Below, piece after piece: positions 15,715 to 23,778 of a stretch of 57,353 bases of DNA. Source of the stretch: Spirochaetia bacterium (GTDB taxonomy: Bacteria > Spirochaetota > Spirochaetia > Treponematales > Treponemataceae); the NCBI GenBank assembly GCA_900769975.1, contig CAAGIR010000286.1:1-57353 (forward strand), in the 5' to 3' direction. The translations under genes were made by a program, and so were the position numbers. Below the pieces are notes generated by a model. It ran no database searches and was not told the DNA's origin. It saw nothing but the letters and a program-made list of their open reading frames with translations. The first letter of the stretch is position 1; each line of letters opens with the position of its first letter.

Positions 15715-16096
15715 GGGGGTGCACCGGTTTCGACGGAATTGAGAAATCTTTTACTGCAAGTAAGAGTGAAGGTTCTTTAAACTGACAAAAAAATAACTGC
15801 AATTTTCGCAAGAAAAGAAGAAGAAGCTGAAGAAGCTTACTTCGAAGCAGAAGCACTCGCTGCGTAAGCACTTGTGCAGGAAATCATCTGGCTCTGTTCC
15901 GCGTTGGATGAATTTCCTTCACCTATCGGGACTAGCTGACATTAGTGTCTGGTATAATGTCAGGACTTTTTTATCAGAATAGGCTGGCGACGCTTGTTAT
16001 GCTGCTACCGACAGTCGACAACCACCTCGCATAACTAAACTTGTAGATGTATCTGGTTTACTTTTTCGGACGGGGGTTCAATTCCCCCCACCTCCA
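15715..16096 (+). ncRNA. ssrA: Transfer-messenger RNA
   Basis: The one-piece tmRNA rescues stalled ribosomes and adds a degradation tag. The acceptor stem GGGGGTG (15715-15721) pairs with CACCTCC (16089-16095), followed by discriminator A; CCA is not encoded. The 5' TTTCGACGG motif and the 3' GGGGGTTCAATTCCCCC T arm are diagnostic. The tag frame reaches the stop at 15865-15867 and ends in A-L-A-A. Its likely resume codon is GCA at 15799 (nt 85 of the RNA), which gives the 22-residue tag A-IFARKEEEAEEAYFE-AEALAA; a GCA at 15808 would give 19. The tag is long and very acidic. The tag route feeds ClpXP, encoded at 21853-23772. The gene is 8 nt downstream of rsbW and ends 5 nt before the hslO stop. 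Confidence 0.96.
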
Positions 16097-16101
16097 TTTT
16101 T

Positions 16102-17070
16102 TTATAATTTTTTTACAGGGATTGAATAAACACTTCCACAGTTGTGGCAGGTAATTTCCAGAGGATCTGGTCCATTCTTTTTAATATCTTCTATCTGATT
16201 TCTTGGCAAATTCTTTAAATAATTTACAAATAATTCTTCATTACATGGACAATCATAAGTTATATCACGTTTGAGTAAAATGACAGGATTAAATTCCCTA
16301 AATAAACCTATTATAATATCTTCTGAATCTACCTGCTTTTCACTATAAATCTGTCCTAAACTGGGACATGCAGAAAAAGCATTTTCAATTTTATTTATTA
16401 AAACATCATCTTCTTCTGTCTGTTCATCGTGACTGTCTAAAAGGGAACCATTTGCACTTGTTCCTCCTGTTTTTGGAATTATCTGAATGTACATGGAACC
16501 TGCACCAATTACGCGGCCTTTTTTATCAAACTGAATACTGGAATTAAAAGCAGTATTTATTTGTTCTGATTTTGCAAAATAAACGGCAAAATCTTTTGAA
16601 ATATTACCGTTTTCTACATCAACAGTGGAAGATTGCGGATATTTATCATCTTTATGTATTCTTGAAAAAGTTATGTTTCCTATTCCCAGAAAAGGCTTTA
16701 AATCCCAATTTTCAAGTGGTTTATCAAGAGGAATATGTTCATTGTAAATATAACTGCGAACCCATCCCTGAGAACTTGCTTCTACAGAATATCCTTCTGC
16801 ACTACCCGTTCCTTCATATTTTATCGCAGTATTTTCCATATCTTTCATCATCGGTATAGTAAGTGCACCACATAAACTGGCCTGTCCCAAAATATATGTT
16901 TCCAAAATACCTAGATTATGCTGGGCACGCATCTGATTTACAAATCTTGTTCCATGAAAAATTGCTCCACGAACACGTCCTTCAGCGAGAGTAAAAATTG
17001 TAAGTTTGTCTTCTTCAAGAGACTTCAGGTGATTTTTTAATTCTAAATCATTAATTTCTGCTTTTATCAT
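16102..17070 (-). CDS. hslO: Redox-regulated chaperone Hsp33
   Basis: Hsp33 is a holdase activated by oxidation. The C-terminal zinc redox switch is present as CPC (in TYDCPCNEE) and CHNC (in ITCHNCGSVY). The N-terminal core shows the family's RGA-x-x-HGT and QMRAQHN segments. From the ATG at 17070 the protein has 322 residues. An ATG 48 nt upstream (17118) would add a low-complexity stretch. I prefer 17070 because a -10 box (TATACT) lies between the two ATGs, only 7 nt before 17070, so the transcript probably starts at about this codon. It is divergent from thrS and convergent with ssrA. Confidence 0.9.
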   Translation of the reverse strand: MIKAEINDLELKNHLKSLEEDKLTIFTLAEGRVRGAIFHGTRFVNQMRAQHNLGILETYILGQASLCGALTIPMMKDMENTAIKYEGTGSAEGYSVEASSQGWVRSYIYNEHIPLDKPLENWDLKPFLGIGNITFSRIHKDDKYPQSSTVDVENGNISKDFAVYFAKSEQINTAFNSSIQFDKKGRVIGAGSMYIQIIPKTGGTSANGSLLDSHDEQTEEDDVLINKIENAFSACPSLGQIYSEKQVDSEDIIIGLFREFNPVILLKRDITYDCPCNEELFVNYLKNLPRNQIEDIKKNGPDPLEITCHNCGSVYSIPVKKL

Positions 17071-17077
17071 GCATATC

Positions 17078-17107
17078 AGTATATTGTTTTTTGCTTTATT
17101 TTGTAAG
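17078..17107 (-). promoter_or_regulatory. Candidate promoter giving a leaderless hslO mRNA
   Basis: CTTACA (17107-17102), an 18-nt spacer and TATACT (17083-17078) on the minus strand, 7 nt from the ATG at 17070. The -35 is a moderate match and the -10 a good one. Confidence 0.5.
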
Positions 17108-17250
17108 TCATTTTGCAATAAAATACACTAGTAATTGTATAAAAAAAGTAATATACTACAAAATTATAGATTTTAGTTTTTAAATGGAATAATTTCTGTT
17201 ATGGAAATTATAAAATTAATTGGGCGGTTTTTTCCGCAAAGAGGTATTTT

Positions 17251-19005
17251 ATGGCTGTAGATGAAAAATTACAAACAATCAGGCACAGTTGTGCGCACGT
17301 TATGGCAGAAGCAATTTTAAAACTCTTTCCAGACACAAAAATTGCAATTGGTCCTGCTATTGATAACGGATTTTATTATGATTTTGATTTTCCTCAAGGC
17401 ACCAAATTTACCGAAGAATGTTTTTCTGATGTAGAAAAAGAAATGCGTAGAATTCTTGCAGGAAATCATGATTTTATTAGAAAAGAAGTTTCTAAAAAAG
17501 AAGCACTGGAACTGTTTAAAGATCAGGAATATAAAATTGAACTTATTAATGATTTACCAGAAGATGCTGTAATTACAACTTATGAACAGGATGGCTATCT
17601 TGATTTATGTCGAGGACCTCATGTTTCAAATACAAAAGAAATTAATTCTCAAAGTTTTAAACTTGATAAAATTGCTGGCGCATACTGGCGAGGTGATTCA
17701 AACAGACCTATGCTAACTCGCATATATGCACTTTGTTTTGCAAAACCAAATGATTTAAAAGATTATTTGAAAATGATTGAAGAAGCGGAAAAACGTGACC
17801 ACAGAAAACTCGGAATTGAACTGGATTTATTCCATCTTGATCCAGAAGACCCTGGTCAGATTTTCTGGCATCCAAACGGCTGGACTATTTATACAACAAT
17901 TCAAGATTATATGCGGCAAATGGTTCGTCGGGACGGATATCTTGAAGTTAATACTCCTGCAATTATGCCAAGAAGTTTATGGGAACGTTCTGGTCATTGG
18001 GATCATTATCAAAAAAACATGTTCATTACAGAATCTGAAAAACGTCTTTTTGCTATTAAACCGATGAACTGTCCTGGTGCCTTGGAGATTTTTAAAAGCA
18101 GACAAAGATCATATAAAGATTTGCCTTTACGCCTTGCTGAATTCGGTCATGATGTGCGCAATGAACCAAGCGGTACTTTACATGGAATCATGCGCGTACG
18201 AGGTTTTGTCCAGGACGACGCTCATATCATTTGTACGGAAGAACAGGTTGCTTCTGAAGTTGCAAAATTCTGTAAACTTTTGAAACGTGTATATCATGAT
18301 TTTGGATTCGATGATTTAGTCGTTAAATTTTCTACAATGCCTGAAGATCATGTCGGTGACCTTGCTACATGGGAACGTGCAGAAAAAGCTCTGTCAGATG
18401 CATGTCACGAAGCAGGTCTTGAATATGAAATTCAGCCAGGAGAAGGTGCTTTTTACGGTCCTAAACTTGAATTCAAACTTTATGACTGTCTTGGACGTGA
18501 ATGGCAGTGCGGAACAATTCAGGCAGATTTCCAGCTTCCTTCTGCTGAACGTCTTGATGCTACATACATCGGTTCTGACAATCAAAAACATCACCCTGTA
18601 ATGCTTCACCGCGCAATCCTTGGTTCAATGGAACGTTTCCTGGGTATTCTTATCGAAAACTTTTCAGGTGCATTCCCGACATGGCTTGCATTTGAACAGG
18701 TTGCTGTTGTCCCTGTTTCTTCTGATTTTGATGATTATGCCAGAGAAGTTCAGGAAACATTGCTTGCCGCTGATATAAGGGCAAATGCTTATCTTGATGA
18801 TTCAAATATGAAATCAAAAATCAAGCAGATATCACAGGAACACAAAACTCCATATATTTTAGTTGTAGGACAAAAAGAAAAAGAGGACAAATCAGTATGC
18901 GTACGTTATCGTTTTTCTAGCGGAAAACCTCAGGAAACAATGAAGCTCAATGATTTTGTCAATTATGTCCAGACAAAAATTCAGGAAAAAGGTGTTTCAA
19001 TCTAG
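17251..19005 (+). CDS. thrS: Threonyl-tRNA synthetase lacking the N-terminal TGS domain
   Basis: ThrRS charges tRNA-Thr. This 584-residue protein begins directly with the editing-domain region (RHSCAHVMAEA, with H12 and H16 of the HxxxH editing motif), whereas E. coli ThrRS (642 residues) has an extra TGS domain in front. The catalytic class II core follows: motif 2 with MRVRGFVQDDAHI, the zinc-ligand region MNCPGALEIF, CGTIQADFQLP, and the C-terminal anticodon-binding domain from about 485. Editing residues CRGPHV are also present. The absence of TGS is normal for some spirochaete ThrRS, as I recall. AGAGG precedes the ATG; a small GCGG-TTTTTT-CCGC hairpin lies just upstream. A strong terminator follows. 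Confidence 0.96.
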   Translation: MAVDEKLQTIRHSCAHVMAEAILKLFPDTKIAIGPAIDNGFYYDFDFPQGTKFTEECFSDVEKEMRRILAGNHDFIRKEVSKKEALELFKDQEYKIELINDLPEDAVITTYEQDGYLDLCRGPHVSNTKEINSQSFKLDKIAGAYWRGDSNRPMLTRIYALCFAKPNDLKDYLKMIEEAEKRDHRKLGIELDLFHLDPEDPGQIFWHPNGWTIYTTIQDYMRQMVRRDGYLEVNTPAIMPRSLWERSGHWDHYQKNMFITESEKRLFAIKPMNCPGALEIFKSRQRSYKDLPLRLAEFGHDVRNEPSGTLHGIMRVRGFVQDDAHIICTEEQVASEVAKFCKLLKRVYHDFGFDDLVVKFSTMPEDHVGDLATWERAEKALSDACHEAGLEYEIQPGEGAFYGPKLEFKLYDCLGREWQCGTIQADFQLPSAERLDATYIGSDNQKHHPVMLHRAILGSMERFLGILIENFSGAFPTWLAFEQVAVVPVSSDFDDYAREVQETLLAADIRANAYLDDSNMKSKIKQISQEHKTPYILVVGQKEKEDKSVCVRYRFSSGKPQETMKLNDFVNYVQTKIQEKGVSI

Positions 19006-19039
19006 CTTTAGAAAGATTTTATAATCAGCAAGATATTAC

Positions 19040-19120
19040 AAAGGCTGTCCGATGAGTTTAATTATGTATATTCATAAATTTTTACATTGGAAAACTCATT
19101 TCCAGACAGCCTTTATTTTT
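19040..19120 (+). terminator. Intrinsic terminator of thrS, possibly bidirectional
   Basis: AAAGGCTGTC (19040-19049) pairs with GACAGCCTTT (19105-19114). An inner stem, GATGAGTTT with AAACTCATT, lies within, and the structure is followed by ATTTTT. Genes converge on it from both sides, so it probably serves both. Confidence 0.82.
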
Positions 19121-19302
19121 CAACTTACAGTTATACCCCTTCTTTTTTGCCAGATATAAAGATAATCAAAATTATGCAGCAATGTATTTCTTCTGGTAAA
19201 ACGATATCTTCTTGCCGAATTGTAATTTTTACAGATATTGTTTTCGTCTGCTTTTTTCTTTAACTGTTCAATATCCTTTACAGTAAATGTTTTTTCTTTC
19301 AT
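19120..19302 (-). CDS. Small basic protein coupled to a four-helix-bundle gene
   Basis: A 60-residue, Lys/Arg-rich product that I do not recognise. It starts at an ATG overlapping the stop of the upstream gene by four bases (ATGA) and has GGAGG at a good distance, so translation coupling is likely. The N-terminal third looks helical; the C-terminal part is aromatic and basic (HNFDYLYIWQKRR). It lies immediately upstream of the thrS terminator. It may be a genuine small gene or a decayed remnant of a longer one; the ribosome site argues for the former. Confidence 0.45.
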   Translation of the reverse strand: MKEKTFTVKDIEQLKKKADENNICKNYNSARRYRFTRRNTLLHNFDYLYIWQKRRGITVS

Positions 19303-19613
19303 ATATTTTCCTCCATTTTTGATACTATTGTTTGAACCTGCTGAATCAGTTGCTGTACTTTGTCCAGACTATTATTATGTTCATTATATTGATGTATTAC
19401 CATTTCAAGAATTTTCAGCCAGAATTCAATTTCCACCAGATTTTCAAAAACTTCCTGCATTTTATTTGTAGAAAAAGCGGAACCTGTATCTGTAATCAGT
19501 TTTAAAATTCGTTTTGAAATGATGAATTCTTTGTTTTCGAAAACCAGTTTTTTATACAATCCGATTGTTTCACACATAAAATTCATTATTATTTTACTGT
19601 CAATCTTCCCCAT
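19299..19613 (-). CDS. Divergent four-helix-bundle protein (IVS/S23-like family)
   Basis: This 104-residue, almost wholly helical protein resembles the short 'four helix bundle' family first found in intervening sequences of 23S rRNA genes. The resemblance is in LYKKL-x5-KEFIISKRIL (family: KEYVISKQLLRS) and EIEFWLKIL (family: ETEYWLELL). The central S-x-x-xGANxxEA segment of the family is replaced by TDTGSAFSTNKM. No rRNA gene is in this window, so it is not an IVS here. The function of the family is unknown. It forms a coupled pair with the 60-residue gene that follows. Confidence 0.6.
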   Translation of the reverse strand: MGKIDSKIIMNFMCETIGLYKKLVFENKEFIISKRILKLITDTGSAFSTNKMQEVFENLVEIEFWLKILEMVIHQYNEHNNSLDKVQQLIQQVQTIVSKMEENI

Positions 19614-19800
19614 AAAACCTCACTTCTCACACCCCATATATAAAGTGGCAGGGAGTATGCAAAAAAAGGAAATGAAATTCAAATTTTTTTTAAAATTTTT
19701 TAATTTTTTTTCGCTTAATACTTTACAATTGTATTGATATTCGCAAATTTATTTAAGACTGTTTTTTTTGATTTTGTTTTTCATTTTATAAAAAGTTATA

Positions 19801-19829
19801 TTGACAAAAAAAATATTTTAGTATATATT
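19801..19829 (+). promoter_or_regulatory. Promoter of the tRNA-Leu/Gly/Gly operon
   Basis: TTGACA (19801-19806), 17 nt, TATATT (19824-19829). The predicted start is near 19836, 26 nt before tRNA-Leu. The region 19614-19800 upstream is very AT-rich and holds no gene that I can see. Confidence 0.82.
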
Positions 19830-19861
19830 TTTTGAACGTAGCTAATAATTTGCTAAGTCTT

Positions 19862-19941
19862 GCGAGAGTGGTGGAATTGGCAGACACGCTAGACTTAGGA
19901 TCTAGTGCTTCGGCGTGAGGGTTCAAGTCCCTCCCCTCGCA
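19862..19941 (+). tRNA. tRNA-Leu(UAG)
   Basis: The anticodon loop CTTAGGA sits between stem arms CTAGA and TCTAG, giving anticodon TAG. The T arm is GAGGG-TTCAAGT-CCCTC. The acceptor stem GCGAGAG pairs with CCCTCGC with one A-C mismatch at pair 6-67. CCA is not encoded. It is the first gene of a three-tRNA operon. Confidence 0.95.
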
Positions 19942-19959
19942 ACTATGCTACTTGTTTTT

Positions 19960-20031
19960 GCGGAAATAGCTCAGTGGTAGAGCGCCACCTTGCCAAGGTG
20001 GATGTCGCGGGTCCGACTCCCGTTTTCCGCT
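19960..20031 (+). tRNA. tRNA-Gly(GCC), copy 1
   Basis: The acceptor stem GCGGAAA/TTTCCGC and the anticodon loop TTGCCAA give GCC. The T loop reads TCCGACT instead of the usual TTCRANY, so position 55 is C rather than T. The encoded RNA therefore cannot carry pseudouridine 55. CCA is not encoded. Confidence 0.95.
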
Positions 20032-20063
20032 TAGGAAGGTTATTCCTAGTTTAAATTATTAAT

Positions 20064-20135
20064 GCGGAAATAGCTCAGTGGTAGAGCGCCACCTTGCCAA
20101 GGTGGATGTCGCGGGTCCAACTCCCGTTTTCCGCT
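20064..20135 (+). tRNA. tRNA-Gly(GCC), copy 2
   Basis: Identical to the first copy except for one T-loop base, TCCAACT here against TCCGACT (R57). It shares the unusual C at position 55. CCA is not encoded. It is the last gene of the tRNA operon. Confidence 0.95.
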
Positions 20136-20147
20136 TAATCTTATATT

Positions 20148-20179
20148 AGAGACGCATTCTTTTGTGTCTCTATTTTTTT
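20148..20179 (+). terminator. Intrinsic terminator of the tRNA operon
   Basis: AGAGACGCA pairs with TGTGTCTCT (one G-T pair) and is followed by ATTTTTTTAT. It closes the three-tRNA unit about 30 nt before the trigger factor start. Confidence 0.88.
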
Positions 20180-20208
20180 ATAAGGTCTAATACCTATAGG
20201 AGTCCCAA

Positions 20209-21558
20209 TTGAAATTTACAAAATCATTCAAAAAACTTGAAAAATCAGCAGTAGAATTAACTGTAACAATTGAAAAAGATGATGTTGCAGAAACTTACCA
20301 AAGTACACTTAAAAATTATGTAAAAAATGCCCAAATTCCAGGCTTTAGAAAAGGTCATGTTCCAGCAAATGTTCTTGAAAGAAAATATGGTGACTCAATT
20401 AAAGCTGAAGCACTTGGAACAATTATTGACAAATCATTTGAAGAAATTTTTAAAGATGATGTAGATAATCGTCCTCTTCCATATTCACAGCCAACAATGG
20501 AGCAGGTTCCTGAATTTGATATCACTAAAGATTTAGTATACACAGTAAAGTATGATGTTTTCCCAAAAGTTGAAATCGAAAACTTTTCAGGAATTACAGT
20601 AAAAGAACCACAGTCAGCAGTTACAGATGGTGATATTGCAGATGAATTGAAAGGAATGCAGGAACGCAATGCAATGGTAATTGACAAAAAAGATGAAACT
20701 GTTGAAAAAAATAACATTGTAACAATTGACTACGTTGAACTTGATGATGCTAAAAATGAAATTGCAGGAACAAAACGTGAAGATTTTGTATTTACAGTAG
20801 GTACTGGCGAGAATCTTTATAAAGTTGATGATGATATCCTTGGAATGAAAAAAGGCGATTCTAAAGAAATCACAAAAGAATTTAAAAAAGATTATGAAGA
20901 TTCAGATTTAGCAGGTAAAACAGTTAATTTGAAAGTAACTGTTAAGGCTGTAAAAATTCGTGATCTTCCTGCTTTGGATGATGATTTTGCACAAGACTGC
21001 AATGAAAAATATAAAACTTTGCAGGATATGAAAGATGATATCAAAAAGAACATGGAAACTTCAATTAAACGTAAAATTGAAGAAATCAAAATAAATTCTT
21101 TACTTGAACAGCTTCTTGAAAAAAATCCATTTGATATTCCTGAATCAATGCTGGCTACAGAATTGGAAGGAAGATGGCGAATGATGGCTAATCAATTCCA
21201 GACAACTACAGAACAACTTGAAAAAATGATTACAGCATCTGGACAGACAAAAGAAACTATGCTTAATGAATGGACAGGCAACAGTGAAAAAATGCTTAAA
21301 TCTCGCATCATTGTCGATTCTCTTATGCGTTCTAGAAATATAAGCGTAACTCCAGAAGAAATTGAAGCTGAATATACTAAAATTGCAGAAGACGGTAACA
21401 TGAGTGTTGAAGAAGTAAAGAAACACTATGAAGATCCTCGTGCAAAAGAATATTTAATCGATGACACAAAAGAGAAAAAACTTTTTGAACAGCTTTTTAA
21501 AGAAGTTAAAGTTTCAAAAGGCAATAAAATGACTTTCAAAGAGCTTTTTGCAAACTAA
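20209..21558 (+). CDS. tig: Trigger factor
   Basis: Trigger factor is the ribosome-bound chaperone at the exit tunnel. This 449-residue protein has the N-terminal ribosome-binding domain with the PGFRKGHVP loop (the family signature GFRxGxxP) near residue 46, an FKBP-like segment at about 160-245, and the long helical C-terminal domain. It starts at TTG (20209) with AGGAG 6 nt upstream. Tig followed by clpP and clpX is a classic conserved order. The 294 bases after it contain a long structured terminator and the region upstream of clpP. Confidence 0.96.
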   Translation: MKFTKSFKKLEKSAVELTVTIEKDDVAETYQSTLKNYVKNAQIPGFRKGHVPANVLERKYGDSIKAEALGTIIDKSFEEIFKDDVDNRPLPYSQPTMEQVPEFDITKDLVYTVKYDVFPKVEIENFSGITVKEPQSAVTDGDIADELKGMQERNAMVIDKKDETVEKNNIVTIDYVELDDAKNEIAGTKREDFVFTVGTGENLYKVDDDILGMKKGDSKEITKEFKKDYEDSDLAGKTVNLKVTVKAVKIRDLPALDDDFAQDCNEKYKTLQDMKDDIKKNMETSIKRKIEEIKINSLLEQLLEKNPFDIPESMLATELEGRWRMMANQFQTTTEQLEKMITASGQTKETMLNEWTGNSEKMLKSRIIVDSLMRSRNISVTPEEIEAEYTKIAEDGNMSVEEVKKHYEDPRAKEYLIDDTKEKKLFEQLFKEVKVSKGNKMTFKELFAN

Positions 21559-21580
21559 AAAGTCAAATATTTTACTCTTA

Positions 21581-21715
21581 AAAAGAGAAGTTACTGGCTA
21601 AAAAGCAGATATATGTCATAAAAAAAAAGAATATTCCTTATGAAAACAATTTTGAAATTCGAAAGAATATTAGATGGCATAAAATCACAGACAGTTTCTT
21701 CTCTTTTTTTATTTT
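21581..21715 (+). terminator. Long structured terminator downstream of tig
   Basis: AAAAGAGAAG (21581-21590) pairs with CTTCTCTTTT (21699-21708), with a T run at its end. The intervening ~108 nt contain two nested inverted repeats (TATGTCAT with ATGGCATA and GAATATT with GAATATTC), so the loop itself is folded. The size is unusual for a simple terminator. The remaining bases to 21852 are AT-rich, with a possible TATAAT at 21751-21756 for clpP. Confidence 0.6.
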
Positions 21716-21852
21716 ATTTGATTTTACTACACAAAACTTATAAAATTTATTATAATTAATAGATATGTAAATCTGTTATGAAAAGGATTTTATATAATCA
21801 AGCATTAAGATTATCTTTTTTTGATGCTATAAATACATTTTAAGGATTTATT

Positions 21853-22449
21853 ATGGAAAAGATGAATACTTTAGTTCCGTATGTTGTAGAAAAAACTGGC
21901 AATGGAGAACGTACTTACGATATTTTTTCTCGCCTTTTAAAAGACAGAATTGTTTTTATTGATGGTGAAATTAATGATACTATGGCAGATTTAGTAGTGG
22001 CTCAAATTTTGTTCCTTGAATCAGAAAATCCAGACAAAGACATCAGTATATACATTAATTCTCCTGGCGGAAGCGTTACTGCTGGTCTTGCAATTTATGA
22101 TACAATGAAATATGTAAAATGCGACATTCAGACTATATGTATGGGTCAGGCTGCTTCTATGGCTGCAATTTTACTTGCGGGCGGTACAAAAGGAAAACGA
22201 TATGCTTTACCTTCAAGTAGAATTATGATTCATCAGCCAAGAGGCGGAGTTGAAGGACAGGAAAGTGATATCAGTATTCTGGCAAAAGAAATAATTAGAT
22301 TAAAGAAACTTTCCATTGAATATCTGTCAAATGATACTGGAAAAACAATAGAAAAAATTGCAGAAGATGTTGAAAGAGACTTTTTCATGTCTGCACAGGA
22401 AGGCAAAGAATATGGTATAGTAGACTTTGTCATGCCAAATAGAAAATAA
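21853..22449 (+). CDS. clpP: ATP-dependent Clp protease proteolytic subunit
   Basis: ClpP forms the barrel-shaped serine protease core. This 198-residue protein has the catalytic Ser102 in GQAASMAA and His127 in MIHQPRGG, followed by an Asp near 176 in the VERDFFMSA segment, which is the usual triad spacing. The length is standard. AAGGA lies upstream of the ATG. It is followed 60 bp later by clpX, its unfoldase partner, and the product should degrade tmRNA-tagged proteins. Confidence 0.97.
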   Translation: MEKMNTLVPYVVEKTGNGERTYDIFSRLLKDRIVFIDGEINDTMADLVVAQILFLESENPDKDISIYINSPGGSVTAGLAIYDTMKYVKCDIQTICMGQAASMAAILLAGGTKGKRYALPSSRIMIHQPRGGVEGQESDISILAKEIIRLKKLSIEYLSNDTGKTIEKIAEDVERDFFMSAQEGKEYGIVDFVMPNRK

Positions 22450-22509
22450 TTTTTAATTTTATCAGTTTTCGCATAATGCGTCTGTATAATTTTATAACAG
22501 GATGAAAAT

Positions 22510-23772
22510 ATGAAATTTTTTGGAAATAACGAAGGTGTTTGTGTTTTTTGTAGAAACACTGCTGGCAAAGACCGCAGATTAGTTGGCGGTTTGGGAAGCG
22601 ATATTTATATATGTGATAAATGTATTGCTATTTGTCAGGAATTACTTGAGGAACAGGAAGCAGAATTGATGCCTATTGAAATCAAAAACGTTCCTACTCC
22701 AAGTGAATTCAAGCAATATCTGGACAGTTATGTAATTGGTCAGGAAGAAGCAAAAAAAACATTATCTGTAGCTGTTTACAATCATTATAAAAGAATGTCT
22801 GTATTGAATAATTCAAGAATGGACGAAAATGCCGTTAAAATTGAAAAATCAAATGTTCTTCTGATTGGTCCGACAGGTTCTGGAAAAACTTTGCTTGCAA
22901 GAACTTTAGCACAACGCTTAAAAGTACCATTTGCCATTGCAGATGCAACTACATTAACAGAAGCAGGTTATGTCGGTGAAGATGTTGAAAATGTATTGCT
23001 CAAACTGATAAATGCAGCAGACGGAAATATAGAAGCGGCTCAACGTGGAATTATTTTTATCGATGAAATTGATAAAATTGCCAGAAAAAGTGAAAATACG
23101 TCTATTACAAGAGATGTAAGCGGTGAAGGTGTTCAGCAGGCTTTATTGAAAATCATAGAAGGTACTGTTGCAAGCGTTCCTCCTCAGGGTGGAAGAAAAC
23201 ATCCGAACCAGGAAATGCTTCAAATTGATACTACAAATATTCTGTTCATTTTGGGAGGAGCATTTGTAGGATTAGATAAAATTATCGAGCAGCGTGTCGC
23301 AAATCATGCAATGGGTTTTGGTTCAAACGTTGGTCAAATGGATGAAACACAAAAAATGGAACTGTTGAATCAGGTTACTCCAGATGACCTTGTAAAATTC
23401 GGATTAATCCCTGAATTGATTGGACGTATGCCTATAACTTGTGCATTAAAAGAACTTACTCGTGATGATTTGGTAAATGTTTTGACAGAACCAAAAAATG
23501 CCATCACAAAACAATTCCAGGCTTCTTTTAAAATTGATGATGTAGATCTTATTTTTGAAAAGGAAGCTATTGAAGAAATCGCAAATGAAGCTATTCGTCA
23601 AAAAACTGGTGCACGCGGTCTTAGAACAATTGTAGAAAAAATGCTTATGGATATAATGTTCCAGATTCCAGATATAAAAGGCAAAAAACAGTTTACTGTA
23701 ACTAAAAAAGTCGTTCTGGGTACAGAAAAAAATCTTTCGAAAAAGATTCTGCAATTGCCAGATGCAAGTTAA
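22510..23772 (+). CDS. clpX: ClpX ATPase, unfoldase of ClpXP
   Basis: ClpX is a hexameric AAA+ unfoldase that feeds substrates, including ssrA-tagged ones, to ClpP. The 420-residue protein has the N-terminal zinc-binding domain (C15-x2-C18 and C37-x2-C40), Walker A GPTGSGKT near residue 119, Walker B IIFIDEIDKIA, the VGEDVEN pore-loop region, the RGF-like motif and the sensor-2 GARGLR. The long, acidic tmRNA tag of this organism still ends in A-L-A-A, the part ClpX reads. AGGATG lies upstream of the ATG. Confidence 0.97.
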   Translation: MKFFGNNEGVCVFCRNTAGKDRRLVGGLGSDIYICDKCIAICQELLEEQEAELMPIEIKNVPTPSEFKQYLDSYVIGQEEAKKTLSVAVYNHYKRMSVLNNSRMDENAVKIEKSNVLLIGPTGSGKTLLARTLAQRLKVPFAIADATTLTEAGYVGEDVENVLLKLINAADGNIEAAQRGIIFIDEIDKIARKSENTSITRDVSGEGVQQALLKIIEGTVASVPPQGGRKHPNQEMLQIDTTNILFILGGAFVGLDKIIEQRVANHAMGFGSNVGQMDETQKMELLNQVTPDDLVKFGLIPELIGRMPITCALKELTRDDLVNVLTEPKNAITKQFQASFKIDDVDLIFEKEAIEEIANEAIRQKTGARGLRTIVEKMLMDIMFQIPDIKGKKQFTVTKKVVLGTEKNLSKKILQLPDAS

Positions 23773-23778
23773 TTTGTT

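Noticed and set aside
17221..17250. T-box riboswitch upstream of thrS
   Set aside because: The leader is short. I found no T-box sequence or specifier stem, only a small GCGG/CCGC hairpin.
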